Shown: in pieces, positions 17,305 through 29,754 of the stretch
How positions within the stretch are numbered: the first letter of the stretch is position 1
How the letters are laid out: each line of letters starts with the position of its first letter
Assembly (NCBI GenBank): GCA_023399295.1
Contig: JAEWQF010000023.1
Location: forward strand, 1 to 64,000
Source of the DNA: Bacteroidota bacterium
Lineage (GTDB): Bacteria; Bacteroidota; Bacteroidia; Bacteroidales; Dysgonomonadaceae
DNA: 64,000 bases
Direction: 5' to 3'
Program-made: the position numbers and the translations under genes
Notes under the pieces: generated by a model
Database searches by the model: none
What the model was told of the DNA's origin: nothing
What the model saw: only the letters and a program-made list of their open reading frames with translations

Positions 17305-17408
17305 AAAAGAGATAGGCTCCCTCAATTCAACAATTAATCCTATATTTGTTTTTCAATCATCTGTGGAGGACTCACAAGAGAGATTCAGCTGGCAATTGAT
17401 TCCGGCAT

Positions 17409-17416
17409 TATCTTTG
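17409..17416 (+). promoter_or_regulatory. -7 promoter element for clpP
   Basis: TATCTTTG matches TAnnTTTG, 53 bases before the clpP ATG. A second match, TATATTTG, is at 17341-17348, so clpPX may have two promoters as well as read-through from tig. Confidence 0.45.
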
Positions 17417-17469
17417 CAGGTACAAGACAGAGCGATTCACTGTTGAATTGTTGAAAAAATAAACACAAT

Positions 17470-18141
17470 ATGCAAAACGATTTTAGAAAATATGCGGTGA
17501 AGCACCTGGGAATGAACGGTGCCCGACTGGATAGTTACATCAACATCACCAGTCAGGGTGGTTACATCTCCCCCACCATCATCGAGGAGCGTCAGCTAAA
17601 CGTAGCACAGATGGATGTCTTCTCCCGATTGATGATGGATCGCATCATCTTTCTCGGTACGGCCATTGACGATTACACGGCCAACGTGATCCAGGCACAG
17701 CTGCTCTATCTCGATTCGGCCGATCCTGGAAAAGATATCTCCATCTACATCAACTCACCCGGTGGGACGGTCTATGCCGGTCTGGGAATCTACGACACCA
17801 TGCAGTTTGTATCGAGCAACATATCAACCATCTGCACCGGTATCGCCGCTTCCATGGCTGCCGTACTGCTGGTGGCAGGCACCGACAAGAAACGATTTGC
17901 ACTCACCCATTCGCGCGTGATGATTCATCAGCCACTGGGAGGTGTACAGGGTCAGGCTTCTGACATCGAGATCACGGCACGTGAGATCGCCAAGATCAAA
18001 CAGGAGCTTTACCAGATCATCTCCACCCACTCAGGCAAGCCGCTTGAGGATGTGGCACGCGACTCTGATCGGGATTTCTGGATGACCGCCACCGAAGCGA
18101 AAGCATATGGCATGGTAGATGACGTACTGGTAAGAAAATAA
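17470..18141 (+). CDS. clpP: ATP-dependent Clp protease proteolytic subunit
   Basis: Serine peptidase forming the tetradecameric barrel of ClpXP (223 residues). Catalytic triad visible: Ser128 in GIAASMAA, His153 in MIHQPLGG, Asp202 in DRDFWMTA. Start is the ATG at 17470 (MQNDFRKYAVKH). The stop is 10 bp before clpX, so the protease and its unfoldase are made together. Confidence 0.97.
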   Translation: MQNDFRKYAVKHLGMNGARLDSYINITSQGGYISPTIIEERQLNVAQMDVFSRLMMDRIIFLGTAIDDYTANVIQAQLLYLDSADPGKDISIYINSPGGTVYAGLGIYDTMQFVSSNISTICTGIAASMAAVLLVAGTDKKRFALTHSRVMIHQPLGGVQGQASDIEITAREIAKIKQELYQIISTHSGKPLEDVARDSDRDFWMTATEAKAYGMVDDVLVRK

Positions 18142-18151
18142 CCCCGATCAA

Positions 18152-19393
18152 ATGGCTAAAAAAGCAAACAGCAGCAATCATTGCAGTTTCTGCGGCAGAA
18201 GTGAACAGGAGGTGAATCTGCTGATCTCTGGCATGACCGGTTACATTTGCGACATGTGTGCCGAGCAGGCACATGAGATCGTGAATGAGACGTTCAAGGG
18301 CAGTGCCAAGAACGACATCGGCATCACCCTCTCCTCTCTACCCAAACCGCTTCAGATCAAGGAGTTTCTCGACCAGTACGTGATCCAGCAGGAAAATGCA
18401 AAACGGTTCCTGTCGGTATCAGTATACAACCACTACAAGCGGATCCTGCAGAAGAGTGTGAAGGATGAGGTTGAGATTGAGAAATCGAACATCATCATGG
18501 TGGGTGCTACCGGCACGGGCAAAACGCTGCTGGCCCGCAGCATTGCCAAGCTGCTGCACGTACCTTTCACCATTGTCGACGCCACGGTACTCACTGAGGC
18601 GGGTTACGTGGGAGAGGACATAGAAAGCATCCTTACCCGTCTGTTGCAGGTGGCCGACTACGATGTGAATGCCGCTGAAAGAGGCATCGTGTTCATCGAT
18701 GAGATCGACAAGATCGCCCGCAAGAGCGACAACCCCTCCATCACCCGCGACGTAAGCGGCGAAGGAGTGCAGCAGGGGCTGCTCAAGCTGCTCGAGGGAT
18801 CGGTGGTGAACGTACCACCGCAGGGAGGCCGCAAGCATCCGGAACAGCGGATGATTGCCGTGAACACAAAGAACATCCTGTTTATCTGCGGCGGCGCTTT
18901 TGATGGCATTGAGAAAAAGATCGCACAACGCCTCAACACACGGGTTGTGGGCTATGCTGCCAGCAACGAGAAGACCCACATCGACCGGAACAACATGATG
19001 AAATACATCACGCCGCTCGACCTGAAATCGTTCGGTCTGATCCCCGAAATCATCGGCAGGCTCCCCATCCTCACCTATCTTGAGCCACTCGACCGGGATG
19101 CACTCCTTCGCATCCTGACAGAACCCAAAAACTCGATCATCAAACAATATCAAAAACTGTTCGAGATGGACGGAGTGGCGCTCAGCTTTGAACCGGATGC
19201 ATACGAATACATCGTGGACAAGGCAATCGAATTCAAGCTGGGGGCACGCGGGCTTCGTTCCATTGTGGAAGCAATCATGATCGATGCCATGTTCACTCTT
19301 CCTTCGGAGGAGAAGAAGAAGATGCATGTCACCCGCACCTATGCGGAGCAACAGCTTGAAAAGTCAGACCACCATCATCTGAGGGTCGCTTGA
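18152..19393 (+). CDS. clpX: Clp protease ATP-binding subunit ClpX
   Basis: AAA+ unfoldase that recognises substrates and feeds ClpP (413 residues). The N-terminal zinc-binding domain has Cys11, Cys14, Cys33 and Cys36; Walker A is GATGTGKT (118-125), Walker B FIDEID (181-186). The region that docks on ClpP, IGF-like in E. coli, reads VVGYAAS here, which resembles the variant found in Bacteroidetes. Ten bp downstream of clpP; followed by a terminator at 19460-19487. Confidence 0.97.
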   Translation: MAKKANSSNHCSFCGRSEQEVNLLISGMTGYICDMCAEQAHEIVNETFKGSAKNDIGITLSSLPKPLQIKEFLDQYVIQQENAKRFLSVSVYNHYKRILQKSVKDEVEIEKSNIIMVGATGTGKTLLARSIAKLLHVPFTIVDATVLTEAGYVGEDIESILTRLLQVADYDVNAAERGIVFIDEIDKIARKSDNPSITRDVSGEGVQQGLLKLLEGSVVNVPPQGGRKHPEQRMIAVNTKNILFICGGAFDGIEKKIAQRLNTRVVGYAASNEKTHIDRNNMMKYITPLDLKSFGLIPEIIGRLPILTYLEPLDRDALLRILTEPKNSIIKQYQKLFEMDGVALSFEPDAYEYIVDKAIEFKLGARGLRSIVEAIMIDAMFTLPSEEKKKMHVTRTYAEQQLEKSDHHHLRVA

Positions 19394-19459
19394 TGCATTA
19401 GCCGCTTCAACGGCACAACCAGACCCGCCGTCACCATCACAGACGGCTCACTTCCGAGA

Positions 19460-19487
19460 AAACGCAGCGTCTCCCTGCGTTTTTTTC
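19460..19487 (+). terminator. Rho-independent terminator after clpX
   Basis: AAACGCAG, loop CGTCTCC, CTGCGTTT followed by more T: an 8-bp perfect stem with a run of T, 66 bases after the clpX stop. Confidence 0.85.
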
Positions 19488-19529
19488 TTGCATTCCCCTT
19501 TTTGTTATTGTATATATGAAATACTTTTT

Positions 19530-19537
19530 TAATTTTG
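19530..19537 (+). promoter_or_regulatory. -7 promoter element for recQ
   Basis: TAATTTTG matches TAnnTTTG, 47 bases before the recQ ATG and just after the clpX terminator. Confidence 0.5.
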
Positions 19538-19584
19538 TATCAACCTTTCGGTGACAACTTTCTTATCGCTGGGACATAGGCACA

Positions 19585-21786
19585 ATGGGAAAACAAGATT
19601 CAATACACAAGGGTTTAAAGAAATATTTTGGCTTCGACACATTCAAGGGCAACCAGGAAGCCATTATCTCAAGCATCCTCGCTGGCAGGGATACATTCGT
19701 ATTGATGCCAACCGGTGGAGGCAAGTCGTTGTGTTACCAGCTGCCGGCCCTTTTGTTGGAAGGTACCGCCATCATCATCTCCCCGCTGATCGCCCTGATG
19801 AAGAACCAGGTTGATGCCATGCGTACCCATAGCGAAGAAGATGGCATCGCCCATTTCCTCAACTCTTCACTCAACAAACTGGAGATCGAGGAGGTGAAGA
19901 CCAATATCCTCTCGGGTAAGACCAAGATGCTCTACATGGCGCCCGAGTCACTCACCAAGATGGAGAATGTGGAGTTTCTGCGCAATGTGCCCATCTCCTT
20001 TTATGCGGTGGATGAAGCCCATTGCATCTCCGAATGGGGCCATGACTTCCGTCCCGAATACAGGCGCATCAAACCCATTATCAGTGAAATATCGGAACGA
20101 CCGATCATCGCACTGACAGCTACTGCCACACCCAAGGTGCAACATGACATCCAAAAAAACCTGGGGATGAGCCATGCCGTCGTGTTCAAATCATCTTTCA
20201 ACCGTCCCAACCTCCAATATGAAGTGAGACCCAAGACGGAACAGATTGACAAGGAGATCATCAAATACATTCTTTCGCAGGGACGAAAATCAGGCATTGT
20301 CTATTGCCTGAGCCGAAGAAAGGTAGATGACTTTTCCGAAATCCTGCAGGCAAACAACATCCGGGCATTGCCCTACCACGCCGGCATGGATGCGGTGACA
20401 CGCAGCACCAACCAGGATGCCTTCCTGATGGAGAAGGTCGACGTGATCGTGGCCACCATTGCCTTTGGCATGGGCATTGACAAGCCGGACGTACGCTATG
20501 TCATTCACTACGATATACCCAAGAGCCTCGAGGGTTATTATCAGGAGACCGGGCGTGCAGGGCGTGATGGCGGTGAGGGACGGTGCATTGCTTTTTATTC
20601 CGAAAAAGACCTGCAGAAGCTGGAACGCTTCATGCAGGGTAAGCCGGTCTCGGAACAGGAGATTGGCAAACAGCTGCTGCTCGAAACGGCAGCTTATGCC
20701 GAGACATCGGTATGCCGGAGAAAGATGCTGTTGCATTACTTCGGTGAGGAGTATAATGAAACAAACTGCGCGCATTGTGACAATTGTTTAAATCCAAAGA
20801 AGAAAGTGGAAGCGAAAGAACTATTGATTACGGTATTGGAAGCAATATCCGTACTGAAAGAGAAACAAAAAGCCGATTACCTGACCGATTTCCTGATCGG
20901 AAAAGAGACATCCGATATTGAGACATACGGCCACAACGAGCTGGAAGAGTTTGGCTCCGGATCGGATGAAGAAGCCGACACCTGGGAGACGGTGATCCGC
21001 CAGGCGTTGCTTGACAATTACCTGAAGAAGGATATCGAAAACTATGGCATCCTGAAGATCACCAAGAAAGGGAAGGAGTTCCTGAAAAACCCCATCTCAT
21101 TCAAGATCACCAGACTGGATGAGGATGAGGATGATATGACCGATCTGGAAAGTGAAGATTCAGATGTGCTGGGGGCTGCCGCCGGCAGTGGTGGAGCCGC
21201 TGATCCGGTATTGTTCTCGATGATGAAGGATCTGAGAAAAAAAATATCGAAAAAACTGAATGTCCCACCCTACGTCATTTTCCAACCCTCATCACTTGAA
21301 GCGATGGCCACCTCCTATCCCATTACCCTGGATGAACTGCAAAACATACCGGGAGTGGGTGCCGGCAAAGCCAAACGCTACGGCAAGGAGTTTGTGGATC
21401 TGATCCGCAAGCATGTGGAGGAGAATGACATCACCCGTCCCGAGGACTTGCGTGTGAAAACGGTGGCCAACAAGTCGAAGCTCAAGGTCTCAATCGTTCA
21501 GGCTATCGACCGCAAAGTGGCACTTGACGATCTGGCGGAATCGAAAGGAATCGACTTCAACGAGATGCTCACCGAGGTGGAAGCCATTGTCTACTCAGGC
21601 ACCAAAATCAACATCGACTATTTCCTCAATGAGGTGATGGACCAGGAATTGCTGCAGGACATCTATTCCTACTTCAAGGAGGCGGAGACAGATAACCTCG
21701 ACAAGGCACAGGAAGAGTTGCCTGATTATACCGATACCGAGATCAGACTGGTGCGGATCAAGTTCTTTTCCGACATGGCCAACTGA
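19585..21786 (+). CDS. recQ: ATP-dependent DNA helicase RecQ
   Basis: 3'-5' DNA helicase in recombination and fork repair (733 residues; about 120 longer than the E. coli enzyme, as usual in Bacteroidetes). Walker A PTGGGKS at 42-48, DEAH at 143-146 in VDEAHCISEWGHDFRPEY, helicase C motif QETGRAGRDG, and the RQC zinc ligands in CRRKMLLHYFGE and CAHCDNC. An HRDC domain follows (about 545-620, with LQNIPGVGAGKAKRYG), then a further C-terminal extension of about 100 residues resembling a helix-turn-helix. Own promoter element at 19530. Confidence 0.96.
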   Translation: MGKQDSIHKGLKKYFGFDTFKGNQEAIISSILAGRDTFVLMPTGGGKSLCYQLPALLLEGTAIIISPLIALMKNQVDAMRTHSEEDGIAHFLNSSLNKLEIEEVKTNILSGKTKMLYMAPESLTKMENVEFLRNVPISFYAVDEAHCISEWGHDFRPEYRRIKPIISEISERPIIALTATATPKVQHDIQKNLGMSHAVVFKSSFNRPNLQYEVRPKTEQIDKEIIKYILSQGRKSGIVYCLSRRKVDDFSEILQANNIRALPYHAGMDAVTRSTNQDAFLMEKVDVIVATIAFGMGIDKPDVRYVIHYDIPKSLEGYYQETGRAGRDGGEGRCIAFYSEKDLQKLERFMQGKPVSEQEIGKQLLLETAAYAETSVCRRKMLLHYFGEEYNETNCAHCDNCLNPKKKVEAKELLITVLEAISVLKEKQKADYLTDFLIGKETSDIETYGHNELEEFGSGSDEEADTWETVIRQALLDNYLKKDIENYGILKITKKGKEFLKNPISFKITRLDEDEDDMTDLESEDSDVLGAAAGSGGAADPVLFSMMKDLRKKISKKLNVPPYVIFQPSSLEAMATSYPITLDELQNIPGVGAGKAKRYGKEFVDLIRKHVEENDITRPEDLRVKTVANKSKLKVSIVQAIDRKVALDDLAESKGIDFNEMLTEVEAIVYSGTKINIDYFLNEVMDQELLQDIYSYFKEAETDNLDKAQEELPDYTDTEIRLVRIKFFSDMAN

Positions 21787-21856
21787 TCAGATTGCAACAA
21801 TTTAAACATATTGACACCTCATTCGTTATGATAGCTGGACGGATGAAGTATGGATC

Positions 21857-23827
21857 ATGAAATATTTACAAGCGATAAACAGCCCCGATGACCTGAAAAA
21901 ACTCACGATAGGACAACTGGAAGATGTTTGTACCGACTTGAGGGAGTTCATCATCGAGCAGCTCTCCCTCAATCCCGGCCATTTCGGCTCCAGCTTGGGC
22001 ACCGTTGAGCTGACGGTGGCACTGCACTACCTGTACAATACACCCTATGATCGGTTGGTCTGGGATGTGGGACACCAGGCTTACAGCCACAAGATCCTTA
22101 CCGGACGACGCGATCGTTTTTTCACCAATCGCAAGCTGGGAGGGCTCTCCGGTTTCATCAACCCGGGTGAAAGCGAATACGACACCTTCATGGTGGGACA
22201 TGCCTCCACCTCTATCTCTGCTGCACTGGGGATGGCAGTGGCAGCGGCCCTGCGCAAGGAGGAAGATCGCCATGTGGTGGCGGTGATCGGTGATGGTGCC
22301 ATGACGGGTGGTCTGGCTTACGAAGGTCTCAACAACGCCTGCTCACAACCCAACAACCTGCTGATCATCCTCAACGACAACAACATGTCGATCGACAACA
22401 ATGTGGGTGGATTGCAGGATTACCTGGTGAAGCTGACCACCTCCTCGAAATACAACAAGGTACGTCACGATGTGTACCAGGGTTTTCGCAGGCGCAACCT
22501 GATATCCGAGCGGGACAAGAACAGGGTGCTCCGTTTCAGCAACAGCATCAAGGCGCTGATTAACAAGGAACAGAACCTGTTTGAGGGATTCAACATCCGC
22601 TATTTCGGTCCCGTGGATGGCCACGATCTGCCAGGGCTGATCCGCATCCTCGCCAACATCAAGGAGATGAAAGGACCCAAGATGCTGCACATCAAAACCG
22701 TCAAAGGAAAAGGGTACGAGCCTGCCGAACGTTCGGCCACCGAATGGCACTCACCCGGTCTCTTCAACAAGGAGACCGGTGTACGTAAGGTGAAGAATGA
22801 CCTGCATCAGCCACTCCCCTACCAGGATATCTTCGGCCACACACTTGTGGAGATGGCCAGGGAGAACAGTTCCATTGTGGGGGTGACACCCGCCATGCCC
22901 ACCGGCTGCTCCATGATCTACCTGATGAAAGAGATGCCTGAGCGCGCTTTCGATGTGGGTATCGCCGAAGCACATGCAGTCACATTCTCGGCCGGGATGG
23001 CAAAGGAGGGTATGATCCCTTTCTGCAACATCTACTCATCGTTTATGCAACGCGCCTATGACCAGGTGATCCACGATGTGGCGCTACAAAAGCTGAAGGT
23101 GATCATGTGTCTCGACAGGGCCGGTCTGGTAGGCCCCGATGGTCCCACGCACCATGGTGTGTTCGACCTGGCTTACCTGCGCCCGATACCCAACCTGGTG
23201 ATCTCAGCCCCCTACAATGAACACCAACTACGTAACCTGATGCACACGGCCGTTTACGCCAATGAGGGACCATTTGTGATCCGCTATCCACGCGGACAGG
23301 GTGAGCTTGCCGCATGGCAAAACAAACCGGAGATCCTCTCCATTGGCAAAGGCAGAAAACTGAAAGAGGGAAAGCAGGGGGCACTGCTCTCACTCGGTGC
23401 CATTGGCAACAATGGAGCCAGGGCAATCGAGATGGCTGAGCAAATGGGTATCAATCTGGCCCATTACGACATGATCTTCCTCAAACCGATCGACGAGGAG
23501 CTGTTGCATGAGGTAGCAACCCGATATCCCCTACTGATCACCCTCGAAAACGGAACGGTGAACGGAGGCCTGGGTAGTGCAGTATCCGAGTTCCTGTCAG
23601 ACCACCATTACACAGATGTCCATCTGCACAGAATAGGTATTCCCGATGCTTTTGTGACACACGGGTCAATTGGCGAACTGCAGCAGCTCATCGGCTTGGA
23701 TGCGGAAGGGATATGCAAACAGATTGAGTCTTTCTACCATGGCTATGATGTGGGGACAACCGCTGGTCGATTCACTCCCCCATCATCTCACCAGGCAGAT
23801 CAACACAAACAATTCATTGGTAAATAA
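21857..23827 (+). CDS. dxs: 1-deoxy-D-xylulose-5-phosphate synthase
   Basis: First step of the non-mevalonate isoprenoid pathway: pyruvate plus glyceraldehyde-3-phosphate to DXP, thiamine diphosphate dependent (656 residues). The TPP motif runs from GDGAMTGG (145-152) to NDNNMSID; the invariant N-terminal His is in NPGHFGSSLG, and the transketolase central region contains EAHAVTFSAGMA. A polar tail of about 20 residues makes it slightly longer than most relatives. It begins 70 bp after recQ and is followed after 18 bp by trkA. Confidence 0.96.
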   Translation: MKYLQAINSPDDLKKLTIGQLEDVCTDLREFIIEQLSLNPGHFGSSLGTVELTVALHYLYNTPYDRLVWDVGHQAYSHKILTGRRDRFFTNRKLGGLSGFINPGESEYDTFMVGHASTSISAALGMAVAAALRKEEDRHVVAVIGDGAMTGGLAYEGLNNACSQPNNLLIILNDNNMSIDNNVGGLQDYLVKLTTSSKYNKVRHDVYQGFRRRNLISERDKNRVLRFSNSIKALINKEQNLFEGFNIRYFGPVDGHDLPGLIRILANIKEMKGPKMLHIKTVKGKGYEPAERSATEWHSPGLFNKETGVRKVKNDLHQPLPYQDIFGHTLVEMARENSSIVGVTPAMPTGCSMIYLMKEMPERAFDVGIAEAHAVTFSAGMAKEGMIPFCNIYSSFMQRAYDQVIHDVALQKLKVIMCLDRAGLVGPDGPTHHGVFDLAYLRPIPNLVISAPYNEHQLRNLMHTAVYANEGPFVIRYPRGQGELAAWQNKPEILSIGKGRKLKEGKQGALLSLGAIGNNGARAIEMAEQMGINLAHYDMIFLKPIDEELLHEVATRYPLLITLENGTVNGGLGSAVSEFLSDHHYTDVHLHRIGIPDAFVTHGSIGELQQLIGLDAEGICKQIESFYHGYDVGTTAGRFTPPSSHQADQHKQFIGK

Positions 23828-23845
23828 CTTATTGCAACGCAATCG

Positions 23846-25183
23846 ATGAAGATACTAATAGCCGGTGCAGGCGCCGTTGGGACACACCTTGCGAAATTGC
23901 TCGGACAGGAGAACCATGACATCACACTGATGGATGATGACAAAGAGCGGCTCTCCATTATCCGTGACAACTCCGACGTGCTCACCTATATCGGGAACTG
24001 CACGTCACTGAAGGATCTGACAGAGGCCGGCATCAACCGTGCAGACCTCTTCATCGGCGTCACTCCCGAAGAATCGAAGAACATCACCTCCTGTATGCTG
24101 GCTTCCAACCTGGGGGCAAAGAAGACACTGGCAAGGATCGACAACTACGAGTATCTGTTGCCCAAGAACAGTGATTTTTTTGAGAAGCTGGGTATCCACT
24201 CCATGATCTATCCCGAGCTCATCGCAGCCCGTGAGATTGCCATGTCGCTCAAGAAGCCCTGGACACGCTTCTGGTGGGAGCTCTGCAACGGCACCGTGAT
24301 TCTGGCAGCCGCGAAGGTACGTGAGAATGCACCCCTCGTCAACAAATACCTCTACGAGCTGATGGAGGAAAACAAACGGTTTCACCTTGTTGCCATCAAA
24401 CGGAACAACACGACATTGATCCCCAAGGGCAGTGACCAGGTGCTGCCCAACGACATCATCTACTTCACCACCTTGCGCAAGCACATCGACAACCTGTCGG
24501 AGTTGCTGGGCAAGAAGTCGTTTGAAGCAAAGAAAATCATGTTCATGGGTGGCAGTCGCATCACCATGCGCACCATACAACAGTTACCGCAGACCATCAG
24601 CATCAAGATCATCGAAAAAGACCGGGAACGGGCTGAGATGCTGGTGGAGATGGCTCCTCCCAACGTGACCGTTTTCGTGGAAGATGGCAGAAACACTGAG
24701 TTTCTACTCCGGGAAGGCATCACCGAGACGGATGCGTTTCTGGCGTTGACTGCCAACTCGGAAGCAAATATCCTGGGCTGCATGATGGCCAAGCAGTATG
24801 GTGTGAAGAAGACTGTTGCCGAGGTGGAGAATCTCGATTACATCTCGATGGCGGAGCGGTTCGATATCGGCACGGTGATCAACAAGAAGCTGATCGCTGC
24901 CAGCAAGATTTATGAGTTGTTGTTGAAGGCAGACGCCTCGAATATCAAAAGCCTTACCATCGCTGATGCCAACGTGGGTGAGGTGACCGCCAAACCCAAT
25001 TCAAAGGTGACCAAGAAACTGATCAAAAACCTGAACCTGCCCTCCGACATCACCTTTGGTGCCTTGATCCGCAACGGAGAGCCGATGCTGGTTGACGGTG
25101 ACACACTGATTGAGCCCTTCGATCAGGTGGTTGTCTTTTTCCTCAACAAATCACTTAAAAGCATCGAGAGTTTATTCAACTAA
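23846..25183 (+). CDS. trkA: Trk system potassium uptake protein TrkA
   Basis: Cytoplasmic NAD(H)-binding gating subunit of the Trk potassium channel (445 residues). Two RCK repeats: the first starts MKILIAGAGAVGTHLAKLLG (Rossmann GxGxxG) and the second near residue 230 (KKIMFMGGSRITMRTIQQLP); TrkA_C domains follow each. 18 bp after dxs and 70 bp before trkH, which supplies the membrane pore; dxs-trkA-trkH is a common Bacteroidales order. Confidence 0.94.
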   Translation: MKILIAGAGAVGTHLAKLLGQENHDITLMDDDKERLSIIRDNSDVLTYIGNCTSLKDLTEAGINRADLFIGVTPEESKNITSCMLASNLGAKKTLARIDNYEYLLPKNSDFFEKLGIHSMIYPELIAAREIAMSLKKPWTRFWWELCNGTVILAAAKVRENAPLVNKYLYELMEENKRFHLVAIKRNNTTLIPKGSDQVLPNDIIYFTTLRKHIDNLSELLGKKSFEAKKIMFMGGSRITMRTIQQLPQTISIKIIEKDRERAEMLVEMAPPNVTVFVEDGRNTEFLLREGITETDAFLALTANSEANILGCMMAKQYGVKKTVAEVENLDYISMAERFDIGTVINKKLIAASKIYELLLKADASNIKSLTIADANVGEVTAKPNSKVTKKLIKNLNLPSDITFGALIRNGEPMLVDGDTLIEPFDQVVVFFLNKSLKSIESLFN

Positions 25184-25253
25184 CCATCAAACAGCGTAAT
25201 AAGCGTACGTACAAAGCCTGGCGCAAAGAAATCGAAGGGAAAAAGATACCGGG

Positions 25254-26720
25254 ATGCGAAGATTCAACTATCGGTTCGTACTGAGCAGCATCGGATTGCT
25301 GTTGGTGATTGAGGCGCTCTTCATGCTCTTCTCAGCCTTCGTGGGTGAATATTTCCGGGAGAGAGCTGTCACCAGCATCTACCAAGCCACGGGGGTCACC
25401 GCACTCACCGGCCTCCTCTTCATTTTCCTGGGAAGAAAGAGAAGTCGGAAGAATGGTATCATCAGCAAACGGGAGGTCTATCTCACCGTCACACTGGCCT
25501 GGTTGGTCCTTGCCCTCTTCGGAACACTTCCCTTTCAGTTTAGCGGTGCCATTCCTTCCTTCACCAACGCCTTCTTTGAGAGCATGTGCGGCTTCACCAC
25601 CACCGGCAGCTCCACCCTGCTCAACATCGAGGCGTTCCCCAAGTCGCTCCACTTCTGGCGCAGCATCACACAGTGGATCGGCGGTTTCGGCATCATCATC
25701 TTTGTGATGTCGTTCATGCCGGTCTTCGGTGGCAGCTCGGGTCAGTTCTTCGATGCCGAAGCCACCGGTATCGCCGAGGAGATGTTCCGTCCCCGCATCA
25801 CCGAGGTGGCGCGTCGCATGACCCTCACCTACCTGGGTCTCACCCTCCTCGGTTTCCTTTTTCTATGGGTGGGACCGATGGATGTGTTCGATGCGGCCTG
25901 CCACACCCTCTCAGCGGTCTCGACGGGTGGCTTCTCCACACGGCAGGCAAGCATCGCTTATTTCAACTCCCCCTACACCGAGTATGTGGTCACCGTGCTG
26001 ATGTTCTTCGGTGGCACCAATTTCATGCTGCTCCACACCTTTTTCACCCGATTCAAGCTCTCCACCTTCAGGGAGGAGGAGTTTCGCTGGTACGTGGCGA
26101 TCATTCTGCTCTTCACCACCCTGATCACCATCATGCTCCTTACAAGGGGTGAAATGAACGGAGTGGAACGCACCATCCGCACGGCACTCTTCCAGGTGGT
26201 GGCTGCCGTCACCACCACCGGTTTTGCCACCATCGACTTTCAAATGTGGGGACACATCTACTGGCTCCTCTTACTGGCCATGATCCTCTTCTGCGGCAGC
26301 GAGGGCTCCACTTCAGGGGGCATGAAGATTTCCAGACTGGTGGTGCTCTACAAGAATACCCTGTTGGTATTCAAGAAACAGGTACATCCCGATGCCCTTT
26401 ACCGGGTGAAAATGAACGGCAGGGTGATCTCCGGCAGTGTCTCCGCCAAGGTATTGGCATTTGTCTTCCTCTACCTTTCACTGGCTGCCTTCAGTACATT
26501 GGTGCTGAGCTTTACCGGCATGACATTCGATGAGTCGATCGGCGTCTCCGTCTCCTCCATCAGCAGCTATGGCTTCGGTCTGGGCTCCTACGGCCCCTCA
26601 GGCACCTTCGAGTCAGCCACCCCCTTTGCAAAGTATTACCTCACCTTCCTGATGCTGGTGGGCCGCCTCGAGGTATTCACCGTGCTCTCCCTCTTCATCC
26701 CGGGGTTCTGGAAGAGATAA
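25254..26720 (+). CDS. trkH: Trk system potassium uptake protein TrkH
   Basis: Potassium-translocating membrane subunit (488 residues, about 10-12 helices). The four pore loops with selectivity-filter glycines are recognisable: GFTTTGSSTL, AVSTGGFSTR, AAVTTTGFAT and SSISSYGFGLGSYG. Start is the ATG at 25254 (MRRFNYRFVLSS). It pairs with the upstream trkA. Its stop lies 7 bp from the stop of the convergent clpB, with no room for a terminator. Confidence 0.94.
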   Translation: MRRFNYRFVLSSIGLLLVIEALFMLFSAFVGEYFRERAVTSIYQATGVTALTGLLFIFLGRKRSRKNGIISKREVYLTVTLAWLVLALFGTLPFQFSGAIPSFTNAFFESMCGFTTTGSSTLLNIEAFPKSLHFWRSITQWIGGFGIIIFVMSFMPVFGGSSGQFFDAEATGIAEEMFRPRITEVARRMTLTYLGLTLLGFLFLWVGPMDVFDAACHTLSAVSTGGFSTRQASIAYFNSPYTEYVVTVLMFFGGTNFMLLHTFFTRFKLSTFREEEFRWYVAIILLFTTLITIMLLTRGEMNGVERTIRTALFQVVAAVTTTGFATIDFQMWGHIYWLLLLAMILFCGSEGSTSGGMKISRLVVLYKNTLLVFKKQVHPDALYRVKMNGRVISGSVSAKVLAFVFLYLSLAAFSTLVLSFTGMTFDESIGVSVSSISSYGFGLGSYGPSGTFESATPFAKYYLTFLMLVGRLEVFTVLSLFIPGFWKR

Positions 26721-26727
26721 CTGAGTC

Positions 26728-29319
<2,592 letters not shown>

Positions 29320-29451
29320 ATCTGTTGCTATTTTACAGATGATGGTCAAAATCTTTGCCATTTCACAACATGTGACTTTTTGTCAGTTTGAAAACATTGT
29401 GCTTCGAGAAGTGTTTATAGTGGTGATTCAATCAACAACAAAGTATTGCAA

Positions 29452-29751
29452 ATGGGGTTATTCAGTGGATTTTTCAAACCGACAGAGAAGAACGGGTTAC
29501 AGGAGAAAGTACAAAACGGAGCTGTGTTGCTGGATGTGCGTACCCGGGAGGAGTTTCAAATGGGACATGTCCCCGGTTCGATAAATATTCCCCTGTTTCA
29601 GTTATCGGGTGAATTGAAACGGCTCAACAGGGAACGGCCCGTTGTCGCAATTTGCGAGAGTGGTGCACGCAGCAGCCAGGCGGTTCTTTATCTGAAAAGC
29701 AACGGATTTGAAGCATTCAACGGTGGCGGATGGAGATCATTTATATCATAG
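29452..29751 (+). CDS. Rhodanese-like domain protein
   Basis: Single rhodanese domain of 99 residues, predicted sulfurtransferase. LLDVRTREEFQMGHVPGSINIPL is the typical N-terminal signature, and the active-site loop with catalytic Cys is AICESGARSSQA. No signal peptide, so cytoplasmic. The start is the ATG at 29452 (MGLFSGFFKP); the TTG two codons earlier is less likely. The hemolysin-III gene begins 3 bp after its stop. Confidence 0.9.
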   Translation: MGLFSGFFKPTEKNGLQEKVQNGAVLLDVRTREEFQMGHVPGSINIPLFQLSGELKRLNRERPVVAICESGARSSQAVLYLKSNGFEAFNGGGWRSFIS

Positions 29752-29754
29752 CCG

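Noticed and set aside
29371..29390. Inverted repeat TGAC-TTTTT-GTCA upstream of clpB as a heat-shock operator
   Set aside because: Arms of only four bases and no match to a known heat-shock operator such as CIRCE; could be chance.
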